Shown here piece by piece: positions 54,107 to 62,600 of a DNA stretch of 64,000 bases (positions are counted from its first letter, which is position 1; every line of letters starts with the position of its first letter). The stretch spans positions 186,001 to 250,000 of the forward strand of contig NC_021294.1 in assembly GCF_000402035.1 (NCBI RefSeq). Reading direction: 5' to 3'. The stretch is from Caballeronia insecticola. Lineage in GTDB: Bacteria > Pseudomonadota > Gammaproteobacteria > Burkholderiales > Burkholderiaceae. A program made the translations under genes and the position numbers. Below the pieces are notes generated by a model. The model made no database searches. It was not told where the DNA came from and saw only the letters and a list, made by a program, of their open reading frames with translations.

Positions 54107-54634
54107 GTGAGAAGCTGCATACGCTCCTAGATCGCGTGTCGTATTTACGGTGCCTCTAAGTCTTAATACATAGGATGACTAATGAATTATATTTGTCGAG
54201 CGTTGAGAAAATCGATGCTTTCAGGATTTTATTAATTGTTAGGATTGCGTCAGGTATTGACGATCAGTAGCCGTTAAAGCGGGAGCGCTGCTAACGTGCG
54301 ATGTGCTGGATGTGGACGGCGTAGTCCGGGGGCGAACGTCGAACCGCAGGTTACGTTTGACGATCTGCAAGCCTGTCGCGGATGCCGCCATTTGGCTCGA
54401 CTTGAAATGTGCCGCTTGCCGTGTTTCCCTTAGCCGGCAAAAAATCGAAGAGGCCTTTGGATGTGACGACGAAGATGCACTCGGTCTGCGAGAGGCATAT
54501 CGTCTCGGCGGTCTTAAATTAGCTTTGGACTACTAATTTAACTAGTCGCCCTACGATGCCTCATCGCATAGTCAGGGGATACGCGCAGAGGACACGGGCA
54601 TACCCGAAGCACATCCCCTGCGCGGCAAAACCCC
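54107..54634. other. AT-rich 528-bp gap with only weak reading frames
   Basis: Composition falls sharply (for instance around 54175-54245) compared with the rest of the window. A GTG-initiated frame at 54303-54536 would encode 77 residues (with KCAACRVSLSRQKIEEAFG), and another at 54296-54430 has two CxxC pairs (RCAGCG, CRGCRH). These overlap in different frames, so at most one is real. No RNA gene is recognisable. It may be a remnant of acquired DNA. Confidence 0.4.
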
Positions 54635-54976
54635 TCAAGCCTTCTTGACGAACTCCGTCTTAAGACTCATTGCGCCGAATCCATCGATTTTGCAGTCGAT
54701 GTCATGATCTGCATCGACAAGGCGAATGTTCTTAACCTTGGTGCCCATCTTGACGACGCCGCCACCGCCCTTGAGCTTGAGATCCTTGATGACCGTAACG
54801 GTGTCGCCATCCTGAAGAATGTTGCCGGCGGAATCGCGATAGACCTTCGCGGCGGGTTCCGACGCGGCGCTTGTCTGCGCGGACCATTCGTGCGCGCATT
54901 CGGGGCAGATGTACATGCCCGCGTCTTCATAGGTGAAGGTCGAATGGCATTGAGGGCAGGGAGGGAGTGCGTGCAT
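54635..54976 (-). CDS. yjdM: YjdM/PhnA-like zinc-ribbon protein
   Basis: The 113-residue protein has an N-terminal zinc ribbon ([26 protein letters not shown], four cysteines) and the YjdM SH3-like barrel ([32 protein letters not shown], then [22 protein letters not shown]). It was once named for alkylphosphonate uptake, but no role in C-P lyase is proven. AAGGA precedes the ATG at 54976. It is not linked to the phn region, which lies 33 kb away. Confidence 0.9.
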   Translation of the reverse strand: MHALPPCPQCHSTFTYEDAGMYICPECAHEWSAQTSAASEPAAKVYRDSAGNILQDGDTVTVIKDLKLKGGGGVVKMGTKVKNIRLVDADHDIDCKIDGFGAMSLKTEFVKKA

Positions 54977-55315
54977 TCTTGATCCTTGAAGCTTGGTGCT
55001 GAAATCGAAGGCCGCGAGTATAGCGTTACTCGCCGATGTCGCCGGATCGTACTCCGGCGTCTCGGTCATGACGAGCCATTCTCGGACGCGCAACACACGC
55101 GCAACAGCGTAAAAATTCTGAAATACACGAACGCCGGTCTGCTTGACCGATGCGTTCCGCTTACCCCGCCGCTCAAGCCCAAAGTCCCGCCTCGCTCATC
55201 CGCTATATCCGACCATACATCGCGTCATATACAAACGATAAGAATGTTTTGCTTTCATGGATGGTTTTTCTGTTCCAACATAAAGTGATTCTGAAAATTA
55301 CACATGGAGCGAGAC

Positions 55316-56767
55316 ATGGAAAGCACAGCGGATCTCAAGCGCTATGAATTGCTGATCAACGGCGAATTCGTGCCGCCAAGCGGCGATGCGTACTCGACGA
55401 ACCTCGACCCCGCGACCGAAAACCCGATTGCGCTCGTCGCGCAGGGCACCTCCGCCGACGTCGATCGCGCCGTGCAGGCCGCGCGCGCCGCGCTCAAGCC
55501 ATGGAACGCCATCCGCGCCGCCGAGCGCGGCCGCATCCTGATGAAGCTCGCCGACTTGCTGCGCGACAATCAGGAAGAACTCGCGGCGCTGGAAAGTCTC
55601 GATGCCGGCAAGCCTATTGCCGGCGTGCAGCGTCAGGACGTGCCCGCCGCCATCGACACGCTCGCCTACTACGCCGGCTGGTGCGACAAGATCAACGGCC
55701 AGGTCGTGCCGGCGCGCCCCGATGCGCTCACTTACACGGTACGCGAGCCGGTCGGCGTCGTCGCGGCGATCGTCCCGTGGAATTTTCCGCTGATGATCGG
55801 CATGTGGAAGATCGCGCCGGCGCTCGCGTGCGGCTGCACGCTGATCGTGAAGCCCGCCGAGATCACGCCGCTCTCCGCGCTGATGGTCGGCCGCCTCGCG
55901 CTCGAAGCGGGCGTGCCGCCGGGCGTGCTCAATATCGTGACGGGCAAGGGGTCGGTTGTCGGGGATTCGCTTGTCGCGCATCCGGGCGTCGACAAGGTGA
56001 CGTTCACCGGGTCGCCGTCGGTCGGGCGCGGCATCCTGCAGGGCGCGGCGGGCAACTTCAAGCGCGTCACGCTCGAACTGGGCGGCAAGTCGGCGAACGT
56101 GATTTTCGCGGATGCCAACCTCGACAGCGCCGTGCGCGCAGCCGCATCCGGCATCTTCTTCAATGCCGGACAAGTCTGCTCGGCGGGCTCGCGCGTGCTG
56201 GTGCAGCGCGCGGTCTACGACGACGTCGTCGAGCGCCTTGCGCAACGCGCGCAATCCGTCAAACTCGGCGATCCGTCCAAACGCGAAACCAGCATGGGGC
56301 CGCTCATCTCCGCCAAACAGATGAAAAGCGTTCTGGACTACGTGGATATCGGCAAGGGCGAGGGCGCGTCGCTCGTGACCGGCGGGCGTCGCTCGGGCGA
56401 ACGCGGCTATTTCGTCGAGCCGACGGTGTTCGCCAACGTCGAGCACGACATGCGCATTTCGCAGGAAGAAATCTTCGGGCCGGTCGCGAGCGTGATTCCC
56501 TTCGACGACGAAGCCGACGCCCTGCGTATCGCCAACGGCACCGCCTACAGCCTTGCCGCGGGCGTGTGGAGCGCGGATATCGGCCGGGTGCATCGCATGG
56601 CGGCCGAGTTGAAGGCGGGCACCGTCTGGGTCAACACGTACGGTTACACGGACGTGCGCCTGCCGTGGGGCGGCGGCGGCGATTCGGGCTTCGGCCGCGA
56701 GCATGGCGATGTCGCCATCGAGAACTTCACCGAGCCGAAAGCCGTCTGGATCGCGCTGAATCCCTGA
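55316..56767 (+). CDS. NAD(P)-dependent aldehyde dehydrogenase
   Basis: The 483-residue protein has the Rossmann-type cofactor site (PWNFPLMIGMWKIAPALACGCTLIVKPAE), FTGSPSVGRGI, E254 in LELGGKSAN and the nucleophile C288 in FFNAGQVCSAGSR. It belongs to the large ALDH group of phenylacetaldehyde, betaine and semialdehyde dehydrogenases; the exact substrate cannot be told. GGAGCGAGAC precedes the ATG at 55316; an ATG at 55304 is in frame. It is monocistronic with its own terminator. Confidence 0.88.
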   Translation: MESTADLKRYELLINGEFVPPSGDAYSTNLDPATENPIALVAQGTSADVDRAVQAARAALKPWNAIRAAERGRILMKLADLLRDNQEELAALESLDAGKPIAGVQRQDVPAAIDTLAYYAGWCDKINGQVVPARPDALTYTVREPVGVVAAIVPWNFPLMIGMWKIAPALACGCTLIVKPAEITPLSALMVGRLALEAGVPPGVLNIVTGKGSVVGDSLVAHPGVDKVTFTGSPSVGRGILQGAAGNFKRVTLELGGKSANVIFADANLDSAVRAAASGIFFNAGQVCSAGSRVLVQRAVYDDVVERLAQRAQSVKLGDPSKRETSMGPLISAKQMKSVLDYVDIGKGEGASLVTGGRRSGERGYFVEPTVFANVEHDMRISQEEIFGPVASVIPFDDEADALRIANGTAYSLAAGVWSADIGRVHRMAAELKAGTVWVNTYGYTDVRLPWGGGGDSGFGREHGDVAIENFTEPKAVWIALNP

Positions 56768-56809
56768 AGCGTCCGACCTGATTCGCCGCGTTCAGCGTGG
56801 CGGATCGGC

Positions 56810-56853
56810 CAAGCATCGAGCAAACATCGCCCAAACATCGCGCGAACATTGCG
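56810..56853. repeat. Four tandem 11-bp repeats
   Basis: CAAGCATCGAG, CAAACATCGCC, CAAACATCGCG and CGAACATTGCG follow one another in exact 11-bp register, with a partial fifth (CAAACGA). They lie between the aldehyde dehydrogenase stop and its terminator. Helical phasing could suit protein binding, but chance expansion is as likely. Confidence 0.6.
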
Positions 56854-56860
56854 CAAACGA

Positions 56861-56890
56861 AAGCGGCGGCCCGAATCGTCGGGCCGCCTT
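56861..56890. terminator. Hairpin terminator after the aldehyde dehydrogenase gene
   Basis: GGCGGCCCGA and TCGGGCCGCC (56865-56874, 56879-56888) form a 10-bp stem with a 4-nt loop, flanked by AA and TT. It may also serve the convergent small gene ending at 56911. Confidence 0.7.
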
Positions 56891-56910
56891 GCACAACAAA
56901 TTAAAAAGAG

Positions 56911-57249
56911 TCAGACGCGCGCAGCCTGATCGTTGCGCGCCCGCCAGAGCCGCGCGCGCTGCGTGCTGTCTTGATATTGAACGGTGTTCTGCCGGCATGC
57001 TTCGACCATCGAATTCTTGCGCTCGACGATCGCCTGGCACAGGAACTCCGCGCTGTATGCCGTCAGCAGATGCGCACAATGCGTCTCAATGTACTGCGAA
57101 ATCTTGCCGTAATCGCTATCCGCCGACGCCAGCGACCGATACGTCTGTGCGTCCCAACGGAACATCAGGTCGAGTTCTTCGAAAGCGGTGTTGAATGCGC
57201 AGACTTGCGCGTGAACTTCGCGGTCATCGCCGTGCGTTGCGTGGATCAT
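56911..57249 (-). CDS. Hypothetical soluble protein
   Basis: The 112-residue product is helical, with no signal peptide (FNTAFEELDLMFRWDAQTYRSLASADSDYGKISQYIETHCAHLLTAYSAEFLCQAIVERK). I do not recognise it with certainty. CAGGAG lies 8 nt before the ATG, so translation is likely. Upstream, at 57310-57336, a palindromic AT-rich site lies in the promoter position and may be a LysR target. Confidence 0.65.
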   Translation of the reverse strand: MIHATHGDDREVHAQVCAFNTAFEELDLMFRWDAQTYRSLASADSDYGKISQYIETHCAHLLTAYSAEFLCQAIVERKNSMVEACRQNTVQYQDSTQRARLWRARNDQAARV

Positions 57250-57309
57250 GTTCGTCTCCTGAATGGCCGTGGGGCTTGAATGCAGGATAGGAAAGTTGAT
57301 CCATATACG

Positions 57310-57336
57310 ATAGTTAATCTTTTTAAGATTATCTAT
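57310..57336. promoter_or_regulatory. AT-rich inverted repeat between a LysR gene and a small gene
   Basis: ATAGTTAATCTT-TTT-AAGATTATCTAT is a 12-bp-arm inverted repeat with one mismatch. It contains TTA-N7-TAA, the CbbR-type LysR pattern. It lies about 60 bp before the small gene's ATG and 10 bp from the LysR stop codon, so it could be an operator or a terminator. Confidence 0.45.
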
Positions 57337-57346
57337 TTACTATTGG

Positions 57347-58294
57347 TTATGTATTGGGTTTGCCCGTCGTCGCGACGATCTGCGTGATCGCCTCGATCTG
57401 CGCGGCGCCTTCTTCGATCAAAAATTCCTTGAACGCAAGCGCAACCGGCGGCAGGCGCTTGTTGTGCCGATGCACGACGAACCAGTTGAGCATTACCGGA
57501 AAGCCCTCGATGTCCAGCACCGCGAGCTTGCCGACCTGCAATTCCATGCTGATCGTGTGCGCCGAGAGAAAGCTGAGTCCCATGCCCGCGATCACCGCTT
57601 GCTTGATCGTCTCCGTACTGGTGATTTCCATCGCGATGTTGAGATTCGCGAGCCGCCCCGCGAAGCCTTCTTCCATCGAATTCCACGTGTCCGAGCCGCG
57701 CTCGCGGACGATGAACGGCTCGTCAGCCAGCGCTTCGAGCGGCACGTTCCTGCGCCCGACGAGCGGATGATCCGGCGGCGCGACGATCACATACGGATGC
57801 GGCGCGAACGAGACGTTCACGGTGTCCATGTCGCGCGGCGGGCGAACCATCACGGCGAGATCGGTGAGATTGTCCGTGAGCTGATGCAGCAATTCCTCGC
57901 GATTGTGAACGGCGAGATTGAGCCTTACATCGGTATTACGTTTGGTGAAGGCTGCAAGCAAACGGGGAAAGAAATAATCGCCGGCGCTGATCACCGCGAC
58001 ATTGAGCGTGCCGCCGGAAATGCCTTTGAGGCGCGCCATGGCGTCGTCGGCTTCGCGGAACTGTTCCAGAATCGCGCGGCTGTAATGAAGCATTTCATTG
58101 CCGGCCGGCGTGAGGTAGATTTTCTTGCCGAGTTGCTCGAAAAGCGGCAAGCCAGCGTGCTCTTCGAGTTGTTTTACCTGCGTGGAGACGGCGGGCTGAG
58201 TGAGGTAAAGCTCTTCGGCTGCACGGGAAAAACTCAGTCGCCGAGCGACGGTTTCGAAGATCTTCAGTTGGCGCAGGGTGGCATTACGCAGCAC
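57347..58294 (-). CDS. LysR-family regulator (CbbR-like)
   Basis: The 315-residue protein has a CbbR-type start (ATLRQLKIFETVARRLSFSRAAEELYLTQPAVSTQVKQLEEHAGLPLFEQLGKKIYLTPAG) and a LysR effector domain with GGTLNVAVISAGDYFFPRLL. CbbR-like regulators control CO2 fixation or C1-related genes. The OxlT-like carrier gene, which is divergent at 58773, is a likely target, and oxalate or formate a possible link. Its own promoter is AT-rich, with AATAGCTAATTTATACAATAA. Confidence 0.88.
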   Translation of the reverse strand: MLRNATLRQLKIFETVARRLSFSRAAEELYLTQPAVSTQVKQLEEHAGLPLFEQLGKKIYLTPAGNEMLHYSRAILEQFREADDAMARLKGISGGTLNVAVISAGDYFFPRLLAAFTKRNTDVRLNLAVHNREELLHQLTDNLTDLAVMVRPPRDMDTVNVSFAPHPYVIVAPPDHPLVGRRNVPLEALADEPFIVRERGSDTWNSMEEGFAGRLANLNIAMEITSTETIKQAVIAGMGLSFLSAHTISMELQVGKLAVLDIEGFPVMLNWFVVHRHNKRLPPVALAFKEFLIEEGAAQIEAITQIVATTGKPNT

Positions 58295-58324
58295 GACAAT
58301 CCCTCATCCATAAACAATAGCTAA

Positions 58325-58772
58325 TTTATACAATAATTTTTTCTAACTTTCCTTAATCGTTTTTCTCCCCCACGATGCTTTCACGCCCCCTTGAGTTGTA
58401 AGGCGGACAGACGCGGTTAGCACGAACGGCCATGCTCATTCATGGTTTCCTCGGCTTTCCGCGGGGCGCCCAAAGCGTCAATACTCGCAGCACACCGAAG
58501 CCTGAAAAGGCTGAATCGACCATCCGGACCTTAGTGGGAATCGCTTGAAATGATTCTTCGATCGCCTGACGCGGATGTCTGCACGATGTGCGATTCGATC
58601 GCCCCCATCCCCGCGCACCAGCCGCGCATCAGCCTCGACAGACGGTCGCCCGCCCGCGCCGCCTGGATAGACCCTTTTCCCTGACCGACCGCCTCGCCAC
58701 CGGCGCACTGCGCCGGTTCCTTGCAGCACATCAGGCGCCGCACGAGCGCCACGAAAGATAACGGAGACAGAC
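58325..58772. other. 448-bp divergent intergenic region without a gene
   Basis: It separates the CbbR-like LysR gene from the OxlT-like gene. The first 60 bp are AT-rich (LysR promoter side); the remainder is ordinary. Open frames here lack ribosome sites and recognisable protein features. It presumably holds the carrier promoter and a LysR binding site. Confidence 0.5.
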
Positions 58773-60119
58773 ATGGCAAGCGCAGACACGGTCGTGTCCG
58801 GGCAATCGCACGGGCGTCATCACAACAGATGGATTCAACTGGCGGTCGGCATCCTATGCATGGGACTCGTCGCCAACCTTCAATACGCGTGGACACTGTT
58901 CGTCGTTCCAATGGATGCCAAGCACCATTGGGGTCAGGCGGCGATTCAAACCGCGTTCACCATCTTCATCGTCACTGAAACCTGGCTTGTGCCCGTCGAG
59001 GGCTGGCTCGTCGACAAGTTCGGGCCGCGGCCGGTAGTCATCGGCGGATCGATTTGCGCGGCGCTCGGCTGGATCATCGACGCGCACGCGACCAGCCTCA
59101 TTCATCTGTATATCGGCGCGGTGGTTGCGGGCATCGGTGCGGGCTGCGTGTACGGCACCTGCGTCGGCACGGCGCTCAAGTGGTTTCCGGACAAGCGCGG
59201 CCTCGCAGCGGGCCTGACCGCAGCGGGCTTTGGCGCCGGCGCGGCCGTCACGGTCATTCCGATCTCGAACATGATCCAGAGCTCCGGTTACGAGCAAGCC
59301 TTCATGTTCTTCGGCATCTTTCAGGGTGTGTGCATTTTCCTGCTCGCGCTGATGCTCGTGCGGCCGAATCCGCCGAAGGGCATCGTGCCGGCGAAGCGCA
59401 TCGTCTCGACGAAAATCGACTACACGACCGGACAGATGGTGCGCACGCCGCTCTTCTGGGTGCTGTATCTGATGTTCGTGTTCGTCGCGGCAGGCGGCGT
59501 GATCGCGACCGCGCAGTTCGGGCCGATCGCCAAGGAATACGGCTTCGCGAAGATGCCGGTGAATATTCTCGGCGTCACGCTGCCGCTGCTCGCGATGACG
59601 CTTTCCATCGACAATCTCTGCAACGGCTTCACGCGTCCGTTGTGCGGCTTTATCTCCGACAAGATCGGCCGCGAAAACACGATGTTCTTCATCTTTCTCG
59701 GCGAAGGCGTCGCGCTGCTCGGGCTGATGGAGTTTGGCCACAACCCGTATCTCTTCATGCTGTTCGCAGCGATGACCTTCCTCTGCTGGGGCGAAATCTT
59801 CTCGATCTTCCCGGCCACCTGCGCCGACACCTTCGGCAGCAAATACGCCGCGGCCAACGCGGGCACGCTCTACACGGCGAAGGGCACGGCGTCGATGCTC
59901 GTGCCGCTCGCCTCGGTGCTCGCGTCGATCGGCTCGTGGAACGCGGTGTTCATTGCGACCGCGATCACGTCGATTGCCGCCGGCCTCTGCGCGAAGTTCG
60001 TCCTCGCGCCGATGCGTCGCCGCTGGATCGACAACACGGTCGCCGAAACCGCGGGCGAGTCGCCGGTCAACGCATCGTTCCAGACGGGCTGGGACGCATC
60101 GCGCAACACGGTTCAGTAA
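58773..60119 (+). CDS. MFS carrier of the oxalate:formate antiporter (OFA/OxlT) family
   Basis: The 448-residue protein has 12 predicted spans. Family features include QLAVGILCMGLVANLQYAWTLFVVPM at the start, VEGWLVDKFGPRPVVIGG, GAGCVYGTCVGTALKWFPDKRGLAAGLTAAGFGAG and NAGTLYTAKGTASMLVPLAS. OFA carriers exchange oxalate for formate or move related monocarboxylates. No oxalyl-CoA decarboxylase or formyl-CoA transferase lies in the window, so the substrate is tentative. AACGGAGACAGAC precedes the ATG. A LysR gene follows 10 bp later, probably in the same transcript. Confidence 0.87.
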   Translation: MASADTVVSGQSHGRHHNRWIQLAVGILCMGLVANLQYAWTLFVVPMDAKHHWGQAAIQTAFTIFIVTETWLVPVEGWLVDKFGPRPVVIGGSICAALGWIIDAHATSLIHLYIGAVVAGIGAGCVYGTCVGTALKWFPDKRGLAAGLTAAGFGAGAAVTVIPISNMIQSSGYEQAFMFFGIFQGVCIFLLALMLVRPNPPKGIVPAKRIVSTKIDYTTGQMVRTPLFWVLYLMFVFVAAGGVIATAQFGPIAKEYGFAKMPVNILGVTLPLLAMTLSIDNLCNGFTRPLCGFISDKIGRENTMFFIFLGEGVALLGLMEFGHNPYLFMLFAAMTFLCWGEIFSIFPATCADTFGSKYAAANAGTLYTAKGTASMLVPLASVLASIGSWNAVFIATAITSIAAGLCAKFVLAPMRRRWIDNTVAETAGESPVNASFQTGWDASRNTVQ

Positions 60120-60129
60120 GGCAGGCGGC

Positions 60130-61086
60130 ATGCGCGAGCCCTCGAACCCGAACGCGCATGCCGTTCCGTCGCTCAGCGTTTCGCTGCATCAACTGAGGCT
60201 GTTCGTCACGCTCGCGCGGCATCGCAGCTTCACGCGCGCGGGCGACGAGTTCGGCATCACGCAATCGGCGGTCAGCCGCAGCATCCGCGAACTCGAAGAT
60301 GAGATTGCGCTGCGACTCTTCGATCGCACCACGCGTCAGGTCGCGCTCACCGATACCGGCCGCAAGCTGCTCGCGCGCATCGCGCCGCTCGTCGAGGAAC
60401 TGGAGGCGACGCTGCGGCCCCGCGCGCAAGAGGGCGGCGAGCCGGGCGTGGTGAATCTCGCGAGCAGTTGCGGGCTGACGGCGGGCGTGCTCCCGGCGAT
60501 GCTCGCATCTTGCCGTGACCGCTTGCCGGATATCACGGTGGTCGTGATGGATCGTCCGCAGAACGCCGTGCTGCAACTCGTGCGTTCGGGCGAGGCGGAG
60601 ATGGGCGTCGTGATCGCGCCCGGCAATCTCGACGAACTCGCCGCCGAACCCCTTTTCGCCGATGGATTCGCGGCTGTCGTCGGCGCGTCGCATGGTTCGG
60701 ATGCGGCGGCGCGGATCGACTGGCATCAGCTACGCGGCACGCCGCTGCTGCTGCTCGACGACGACACCGGCAGTCTCGCCGCCGTCGAGGCCGCGCTCGC
60801 GCTGCACGGCGTCAGCGGCGCGGTGCGTCAGCGGCTCGCCCAACCGGCTGCGGTTGCGCGCATGGCCGAGGCCGGTCTCGGCGTCGGCATCCTGCCGATG
60901 CACGCGCGCGCCGCATGCGATATCGCGCGGGTTCGCTTCATCCCGCTCGTACCCGACGCGCCGCGCGAAATCATGCTCGTGCGGCGCAGAAGCCGCGCAC
61001 TGCGCGCCAGCGCAGCCAGCGTCTGGTCACACTTCAGCGCCTGCTCGTCGCATACTTTGACAACGGGTCAAGCAGTCGAAGCCTGA
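60130..61086 (+). CDS. LysR-family regulator
   Basis: The 318-residue protein has LHQLRLFVTLARHRSFTRAGDEFGITQSAVSRSIRELEDEIALRLFDRTTRQVALTDTG and an effector domain with GVVNLASSCGLTAGVLPAML and LGVGILPMHARAA. It lies 10 bp after the OxlT-like gene with AGGCAGG before the ATG, so it is probably cotranscribed. Its target is unknown. Together with the divergent CbbR-like gene, the carrier is flanked by two LysR regulators. Confidence 0.87.
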   Translation: MREPSNPNAHAVPSLSVSLHQLRLFVTLARHRSFTRAGDEFGITQSAVSRSIRELEDEIALRLFDRTTRQVALTDTGRKLLARIAPLVEELEATLRPRAQEGGEPGVVNLASSCGLTAGVLPAMLASCRDRLPDITVVVMDRPQNAVLQLVRSGEAEMGVVIAPGNLDELAAEPLFADGFAAVVGASHGSDAAARIDWHQLRGTPLLLLDDDTGSLAAVEAALALHGVSGAVRQRLAQPAAVARMAEAGLGVGILPMHARAACDIARVRFIPLVPDAPREIMLVRRRSRALRASAASVWSHFSACSSHTLTTGQAVEA

Positions 61087-61203
61087 CCGCCGTCCTCCCG
61101 CATTTGCACTTGAAAGAAGCCCGCAGCGTGTCGAACGCATGCGGGTTTCCGCTCGTCCGCGAGCGCACGATTCGCCTTGTCCTTACGCAATACGGAATGT
61201 AGT

Positions 61204-61219
61204 ATCTTGTATATCAGAA
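61204..61219. promoter_or_regulatory. Candidate GntR (FCD) operator before the panE-like gene
   Basis: ATCTTGTATATCAGAA lies 32 bp before the ATG at 61252. An exact copy, inverted, lies at 62291-62306 before the small gene and GntR regulator. Sixteen matching bases in two promoters of a short region are unlikely by chance. Confidence 0.6.
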
Positions 61220-61251
61220 GGCTATAAAGCTACAACCCTAGGAGACGAACC

Positions 61252-62265
61252 ATGAAAATCTGCGTGTACGGCGCCGGCGCGATCGGCGGCTATATGGGTG
61301 CGCAACTGGCGCGCGCCGGGGCGGACGTCAGTTTCGTCGCGCGCGGGCCGCATCTCGCGGCGATGAAGGCGAACGGCGTGCGGTTGCGAATCGACGGGCA
61401 AGAGCACGTCGTCAAGGTGCGCTGCACGAACGATCCCGCCGAACTCGGCCCGCAGGACTTCGTGATCATCGCGCTCAAGGCGCATTCGATTCCGGGCGTC
61501 GTCGATCTGATTCCGCCGCTGCTCGGCCCGGAGACGGCCATCGTCACGGCGGTCAACGGTCTGCCTTACTGGTACTTCTACAAGCACGGCGGCGAGCTGG
61601 AAGGCACGACGCTGCAAAGCGTCGACCCCGGCGGTCGGCAATGGAGCGTGTTCGGGCCGGAGCGCGCGATCGGCTGCGTGCTGCTGCCGGCGGCGGAAAT
61701 CGCGGAGCCGGGCGTCATCGAACATCACTACGGCAAGAAGTTTCCCATCGGCGAGCCGAGCGGCGAAATCACGCCGCGTCTGCAGGCGCTGCACGACATG
61801 ATGGCGCGCGCGGACATGGAAGCGCCGATGCGCGACAGCATTCGCGATGAAATCTGGCTCAAGCTCTGGGGCAATCTATGCTTCAACCCGATCAGCGCGC
61901 TGACCGGCGCGACGCTCGATATCCTCACGAGCGATCCCGGCACGCGCGCGCTCTCGAAAGCGATGATGCTGGAGGCGAAAGCCATCGGCGACAAGATCGG
62001 CGTGAATTTCCGCGTCGACGTGGAGCGGCGCATCAACGGCGCGGGCGCGGTGGGTGCGCACAAGACGTCGATGCTGATGGACTGCGAAGCGAACCGGCCG
62101 ATGGAAATCGATCCGCTGATGACCGTCGTGCAGGAAATCGGCCGCCTGGTGCACGTCCAGACGCCGATGCTCGATGCGGTCCTCGCATTGATCAAGCTGC
62201 GCGAAGGTGTCAATCAGGGCACGGCCAAGGCGCTGCCGCTCCCGCAACCGCAAAAAGCCGCCTAA
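61252..62265 (+). CDS. 2-dehydropantoate 2-reductase family protein (PanE/ApbA)
   Basis: The 337-residue protein has the NADP-binding MKICVYGAGAIGGYMGAQLARAGADVSFVARG and a C-terminal helical ApbA domain with catalytic Lys/Asn-type residues (DEIWLKLWGNLCFNPISALTGAT) and KTSMLMDCEANRPMEIDPLM. Canonical PanE makes pantoate for coenzyme A; this family also includes reductases with other 2-oxoacid substrates. Control by the neighbouring GntR regulator suggests a catabolic rather than vitamin role. GGAGACGAACC precedes the ATG. Confidence 0.85.
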   Translation: MKICVYGAGAIGGYMGAQLARAGADVSFVARGPHLAAMKANGVRLRIDGQEHVVKVRCTNDPAELGPQDFVIIALKAHSIPGVVDLIPPLLGPETAIVTAVNGLPYWYFYKHGGELEGTTLQSVDPGGRQWSVFGPERAIGCVLLPAAEIAEPGVIEHHYGKKFPIGEPSGEITPRLQALHDMMARADMEAPMRDSIRDEIWLKLWGNLCFNPISALTGATLDILTSDPGTRALSKAMMLEAKAIGDKIGVNFRVDVERRINGAGAVGAHKTSMLMDCEANRPMEIDPLMTVVQEIGRLVHVQTPMLDAVLALIKLREGVNQGTAKALPLPQPQKAA

Positions 62266-62290
62266 ACTGCAACCAGGACGCCAGCGTTGT

Positions 62291-62306
62291 TTCTGATATA
62301 CAAGAT
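62291..62306. promoter_or_regulatory. Candidate GntR (FCD) operator, inverted copy
   Basis: TTCTGATATACAAGAT is the exact reverse complement of the site at 61204-61219. It lies 73 bp before the small membrane protein gene and its gntR, fitting autoregulation. A second imperfect repeat (ATATGTTGC / GCAGCATAT, 62313-62343) follows. Confidence 0.6.
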
Positions 62307-62378
62307 GCAAAATATGTTGCGTGCTGTTGCAATGCAGCATATACTGAGGGCTCTTGAGTGATTTGACCGGAGTCTGAA

Positions 62379-62600
62379 ATGAGCATCGCCCTGTTGGTTG
62401 TTGTCGGATTCGCGCTGGTTGCCGTGGGTGTAGGCGTTACGTTTATGATTGCGTCGGCGGTGCCGCAGAATATGCTGCAGCGCGCACAAGATCACGGTCG
62501 TTTCGCCGGCCTCGCGGCGGACGATCAGAACGGCGGTTCGGGCAAGCGTGTCGACGCTCGCCGTCCGCACATGGGAAATCAAGCCATCAATGCCATCTGA
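62379..62600 (+). CDS. Small single-span membrane protein, overlapping gntR
   Basis: The 73-residue product has one N-terminal membrane span (IALLVVVGFALVAVGVGVTFMIASAV) and a polar tail (RAQDHGRFAGLAADDQNGGSGKRVDARRPHMGNQ). CGGAG lies 8 nt before the ATG, and its stop overlaps the GntR start by 11 bp, so the two are probably coupled. I do not recognise the family. It may be a leader that couples translation of the regulator. Confidence 0.5.
   Translation: MSIALLVVVGFALVAVGVGVTFMIASAVPQNMLQRAQDHGRFAGLAADDQNGGSGKRVDARRPHMGNQAINAI

Noticed and set aside
54976..55096. N-terminal extension of YjdM to an upstream ATG
   Set aside because: YjdM proteins begin directly before the zinc ribbon, and AAGGA precedes the internal ATG.
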